From assembly GCF_900100765.1 (NCBI RefSeq), contig NZ_FNFO01000003.1, forward strand, positions 310,001 through 374,000: a DNA stretch of 64,000 nt, read 5' to 3'. Each line of letters starts with the position of its first letter. The stretch's first letter is position 1. Shown here piece after piece: positions 61,314 to 64,000 of this stretch. The stretch comes from Catalinimonas alkaloidigena. Its GTDB lineage: Bacteria > Bacteroidota > Bacteroidia > Cytophagales > Flexibacteraceae. A program made the position numbers and the translations under genes. The notes under the pieces are model-generated. The model did not search any database and was not told the origin of the DNA. It saw nothing but the letters and a program-made list of their open reading frames with translations.

Positions 61314-62780
61314 TTACAGAGGTTTGACTGTCTGCAACGTGCGGGTGTGCGAGGTACGCCCTTTTTCGCCATTCCAGCGAAAATTTACGTTGGCTAACCC
61401 AGGAGCGGTAGAGCTACTGGGCAACGAGAAGAAGAAAGTGGTGCCGAGCCCCTCTTGCGATTCGACCCAAATTTGCCCGCCGTTGCGCTCAATCATCTCT
61501 TTGCAAAGAATTAAGCCCAGCCCCGTTCCGCTCTCGTTCTGCGTGCCTTTGGTCGTTAGGTGCTCTTCGATGCGGAACAACTTGGCTTGCGTCTCTGGCG
61601 CCATACCGATTCCCTGGTCGGTTACTGCAATTTCCAGGTAATTCCAGCGGCGCGTGGCCGAAACGGTCACTTCGGTATCGGTTTGCGAGAATTTCAGGGC
61701 ATTGGAAATCAGGTTCCGCACGGCCGCCGCAATCATGTTGCGATCGGCGTAGGCCCCACAATTAGCCGGAATTTTGTTGAGCAGCGTAATTTTTTTCTGC
61801 TGCGCCATGTTCGAGCTGTACTCCACTTCTTCGGCAACCAGTTCGCGCAAATCGAACGAAACGGGCAAGATCTCGTCCCGGTCCATCTGGATCCGCGCCC
61901 AACTCAACAAGTTTTCCAACAGGCGCCGGGTACGCTGCGCCGACTCGGCCATCATTTCTGTCAGGCGTTTCCGTTCTTCGTCGCTCATGTTGGCAGAAGG
62001 CGTCAGCATCAGCTGAGAAAGGCCTACCAAGCTGTTGAAAGGCGCTTTCAGGTCGTGCCCAATAATGGAAAAGAACTTGTCCTTGTTGTCGTTACGCTCG
62101 CGCAACTCTTTTTCCAGACGCGTTCGCCGGCGCATTTCGGCCACAACGTGCAGAATGGCATACAGCGAAAGCCCGATGATCAAAATCCCACCCAGAATGG
62201 ACCCTTGCTTGAACAGGGTCACCATCGAATCCGATTTACTCTCTTGCTGACTCAGCAGCGCCATCTCGGCTTCCTGCATCCGTTTGATGTGGTAATGCAG
62301 GCGTTGGGTGTAGTAGCGCCCCTTCGAAATGGTTAGATAGATCTGTGCTTCGGTGCGTCCTGCCTCCTGACGAGTGGCAATGGTTTTTTTGAGCATCGCC
62401 ATGCGCATGGTCACCAGATTTTTCAGGCTATCGGCAGCGCGTTGCTGCTTGGGGGTATCGATGGTTTCTTCGAAGCGCTTCAGGTCGCGGTTGATGTACT
62501 CGATGTACATGTCCAGTCCCTGATAACTGCTATCGCCGGTGATGATGTAGTACTGTAATTCCGACTCGGCTTTGGAAATATTATAGGATACCGATTCCAA
62601 CGCGGTTTGGGCGGCGTTGCGACGTTTGGTCCAGGCAAAGTGCTGGTTTTGATAGTTCGTTAAGTACAACGCCGAGAAAGCGCCCAGCGTGACCAGTAGA
62701 ACGATCAACGAAAATATGATGATGATCTGGCGATTCAGGGTAGAACGCAGCCAGACCGGTGTATTTTTCCACATACTCAT
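61314..62780 (-). CDS. Sensor histidine kinase with CHASE3 domain
   Basis: Membrane sensor of 488 residues: helix 1 (about 18-38), a periplasmic helical CHASE3-type domain (about 40-190, with SNISKAESELQYYIITGDSS-like text), helix 2 (about 195-218), a short linker coil and HisKA with the phosphorylated His near 241 in SIIGHDLKAPFNSLVGLSQL. The HATPase domain shows N (NLISNALKFS), G1 (VTDQGIGM) and G2 (GTGLGLILCKEM) boxes. No response regulator gene is next to it, so it is an orphan. Start ATG at 62780; an exact promoter box lies at 62853-62860. Confidence 0.94.
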   Translation of the reverse strand: MSMWKNTPVWLRSTLNRQIIIIFSLIVLLVTLGAFSALYLTNYQNQHFAWTKRRNAAQTALESVSYNISKAESELQYYIITGDSSYQGLDMYIEYINRDLKRFEETIDTPKQQRAADSLKNLVTMRMAMLKKTIATRQEAGRTEAQIYLTISKGRYYTQRLHYHIKRMQEAEMALLSQQESKSDSMVTLFKQGSILGGILIIGLSLYAILHVVAEMRRRTRLEKELRERNDNKDKFFSIIGHDLKAPFNSLVGLSQLMLTPSANMSDEERKRLTEMMAESAQRTRRLLENLLSWARIQMDRDEILPVSFDLRELVAEEVEYSSNMAQQKKITLLNKIPANCGAYADRNMIAAAVRNLISNALKFSQTDTEVTVSATRRWNYLEIAVTDQGIGMAPETQAKLFRIEEHLTTKGTQNESGTGLGLILCKEMIERNGGQIWVESQEGLGTTFFFSLPSSSTAPGLANVNFRWNGEKGRTSHTRTLQTVKPL

Positions 62781-63283
62781 CGTAGTTGAAAGCGCATGTG
62801 CGTACCTGCCTACTTTTGATTAGATAGCCAGATCCTTTCGGGAGCAATAACTCAAATGTACTCTTTCAATGGCCATTGCACTTGATTTAGTACAACTCCT
62901 CGAAATAGGGCAACGCCGTGTGTGTAATATTATAGAAGAGGTTTATGCGATATCGTTTATTCTCTGTGAAGACATATGAAAAAACGCACATGCTTTAAGA
63001 GGCCAACGCCCCCACTAGCTTGCCTTTATAGTGCTATTTTTCTTCTTATTGGATAAGATCAGGGCCATTTTTATTACATGTATGGATTTGCGCCATTTTG
63101 TACTACTTCTTGAAGGCGTCTGCAGCAAGGCCTCGGCGCGATTTATTCCTAGGGTTTATGAGAAAAGTCCAGGACACCACGCCACTTCTTCCTTTCCTTG
63201 CAGATCCTACACGTACGAGTATGAGTTCTGTCCATCTTTCGTGCGTCTCCCTAGTTCGACGATTCCGCTAATTTTCCGGCCGC
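62781..63283. other. Long intergenic region
   Basis: About 500 bases between the kinase start and the MFS gene with no convincing gene. It holds the kinase promoter box (62853-62860, minus) and a weak TGGATTTG near-match (63083-63090, plus) about 195 bases before the MFS start. A 130-codon plus-strand frame at 63031-63423 overlaps the MFS gene in another frame and looks spurious. No repeats or RNA genes were recognised. Confidence 0.5.
62853..62860 (-). promoter_or_regulatory. Promoter -7 box for the histidine kinase
   Basis: Minus-strand TACATTTG, an exact TAnnTTTG match, 72 bases before the ATG at 62780. Confidence 0.6.
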
Positions 63284-64000
63284 ATGTCGTACCGTTCCCT
63301 TCTCATTGCTACCCCACGCTACGTCGGGTATGGCTTTCTGCACTACTTTTTTTCCAGCCTGGGACAAACGTTCCTGATCAGCCTCTACGTTCCTTCTTTC
63401 AATCAGGCCTTTCACCTGAATAATGCCGATTTCAGCTGGTTGTATGCCGTGGCGACGCTCGCCAGCGCGTTTACGCTCCCTACGCTCGGCAGTGGTGTCG
63501 ACCGTTACCGCCTTCGGTACGTCAGCCTGGCCAATGCCCTCGTTATGATGGCCTTCTGCCTGCTCCTGTCGTTTGCCACCAATACCCTGATGCTGGGGGT
63601 CAGCCTGTTCGGCCTGCGCCTCACCGGACAGGGAATGATGGTACTGATCGGCTCTACGGCGGTGGCGCGTTACTTCGAAAAAGATCGGGGCAGAGCGCTT
63701 GCCCTCGCCGCCGTCGGCATCTCGGCCGGAGAGGCGCTGTTGCCCGTTTCGTTGGCCACGCTGCTGGAAGTGGTCGCATGGCAGTCGTCTTGGCAGTTTC
63801 TGGCCCTGGCCACGCTTGTGGTGTTTGTTCCGGCGGTTCTGGGCCTAGTAGGGGCGCGCCACCCGTTTCAAACGGCCGCCCTTCCTCCAGGCACTCCTGA
63901 TGCGCCGGCCCAGGGAATGAGTCGCCGGCAGGTGCTCGGTGACCTGAATTTCTATCTTCTGCTGCCGGCTTTTGTCTTTGTCCCGTTCTTCATCACGGGT
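63284..64000 (+). CDS. Major facilitator superfamily transporter, N-terminal part (cut by window edge)
   Basis: The window ends inside this gene; 239 residues are visible, starting MSYRSLLIATPRYVGYGFLHYFFSSLGQ. There are six to seven hydrophobic helices, the pattern of the N-terminal half of a 12-helix MFS permease. Visible signs are the helix 2-3 loop GSGVDRYRLRYV, with the charged/basic G-x-x-x-D-R-x-R pattern of MFS motif A, and ARYFEKDRGRALALAAVGISAGEALLPV after helix 4. The substrate is unknown. The ATG at 63284 is the first start ahead of helix 1. It is transcribed away from the histidine kinase. Confidence 0.88.
   Translation, partial: MSYRSLLIATPRYVGYGFLHYFFSSLGQTFLISLYVPSFNQAFHLNNADFSWLYAVATLASAFTLPTLGSGVDRYRLRYVSLANALVMMAFCLLLSFATNTLMLGVSLFGLRLTGQGMMVLIGSTAVARYFEKDRGRALALAAVGISAGEALLPVSLATLLEVVAWQSSWQFLALATLVVFVPAVLGLVGARHPFQTAALPPGTPDAPAQGMSRRQVLGDLNFYLLLPAFVFVPFFITG

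Noticed and set aside
63031-63423. Plus-strand frame of 130 codons
   Set aside because: Overlaps the MFS gene start in another frame, where the MFS helices are clear; no domain and no promoter fit.

Overview
The window is chromosomal DNA of a Bacteroidota bacterium, most likely of the order Cytophagales. Gene content supports this: Bacteroidota-type families (DUF4295, DUF6089, DUF4292, DUF6150, DUF4199), BshA for bacillithiol, and the local orders nadK-DUF6089-uppS-bamA-ompH-ompH and rpmG-DUF4295-ftsY-rimO. Many leaders also carry the Bacteroidota -7 promoter box TAnnTTTG, often followed by C or CGCC. The coding is dense and moderately GC-rich. I see no prophage, integron, CRISPR array or intact insertion sequence. 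It is essentially a core-genome segment.

Layout. 1-6.4 kb: aspS (cut by the window edge) diverges from a small exported protein through mirror-image promoters; then rimO, a secreted protein, ftsY, DUF4295 and rpmG on the minus strand, a PfkB sugar kinase and pdxJ. 6.4-17 kb: a long plus-strand run (yqeY, cvpA, pabA, hydrolase, CBS protein, nadK, two DUF6089 proteins, uppS, bamA, two Skp/OmpH chaperones) that joins cofactor synthesis to outer-membrane assembly. 17.4-32.9 kb: minus-strand envelope and DNA-repair genes (mltD, gatA, tatA, EnvC-like activator, DUF4292 lipoprotein, TPR protein, sugar nucleotidyltransferase, dut, flippase, enoyl-CoA hydratase, two rhomboids, mutL, a small membrane protein). 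32.9-39 kb: a GH3/beta-lactamase fusion, bshA, an NlpC/P60 lipoprotein, tRNA-Ala(GGC) and a third rhomboid. 39-50 kb: plsY, a 1623-residue exported protein of unknown family, prmA, a DUF6150 (possibly knotted) protein with tpiA, and uvrA. 50-64 kb: DUF4199 protein, hydrolase, prohibitin-like protein, AI-2E-type permease, ABC exporter, pyrC, S41 protease, nitrilase-family amidase, recX, M20 amidohydrolase, a CHASE3 histidine kinase and the start of an MFS transporter.

How it works together. Much of the window serves the cell envelope: undecaprenyl synthesis, BamA with its chaperones, peptidoglycan cleavage and its control, surface-polysaccharide export and phospholipid synthesis. The rest is nucleotide and cofactor metabolism, repair and translation. 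The least explained items are the 1623-residue protein (with a possible winged-helix insert), the short repeat-built DUF6150 protein, two rhomboids sharing a C-terminal motif, and the GH3/beta-lactamase fusion whose GH3 catalytic dyad appears changed. I found no convincing new multi-gene system. Coordinates and starts were worked out by eye; family names rest on recalled motifs, not on database searches.
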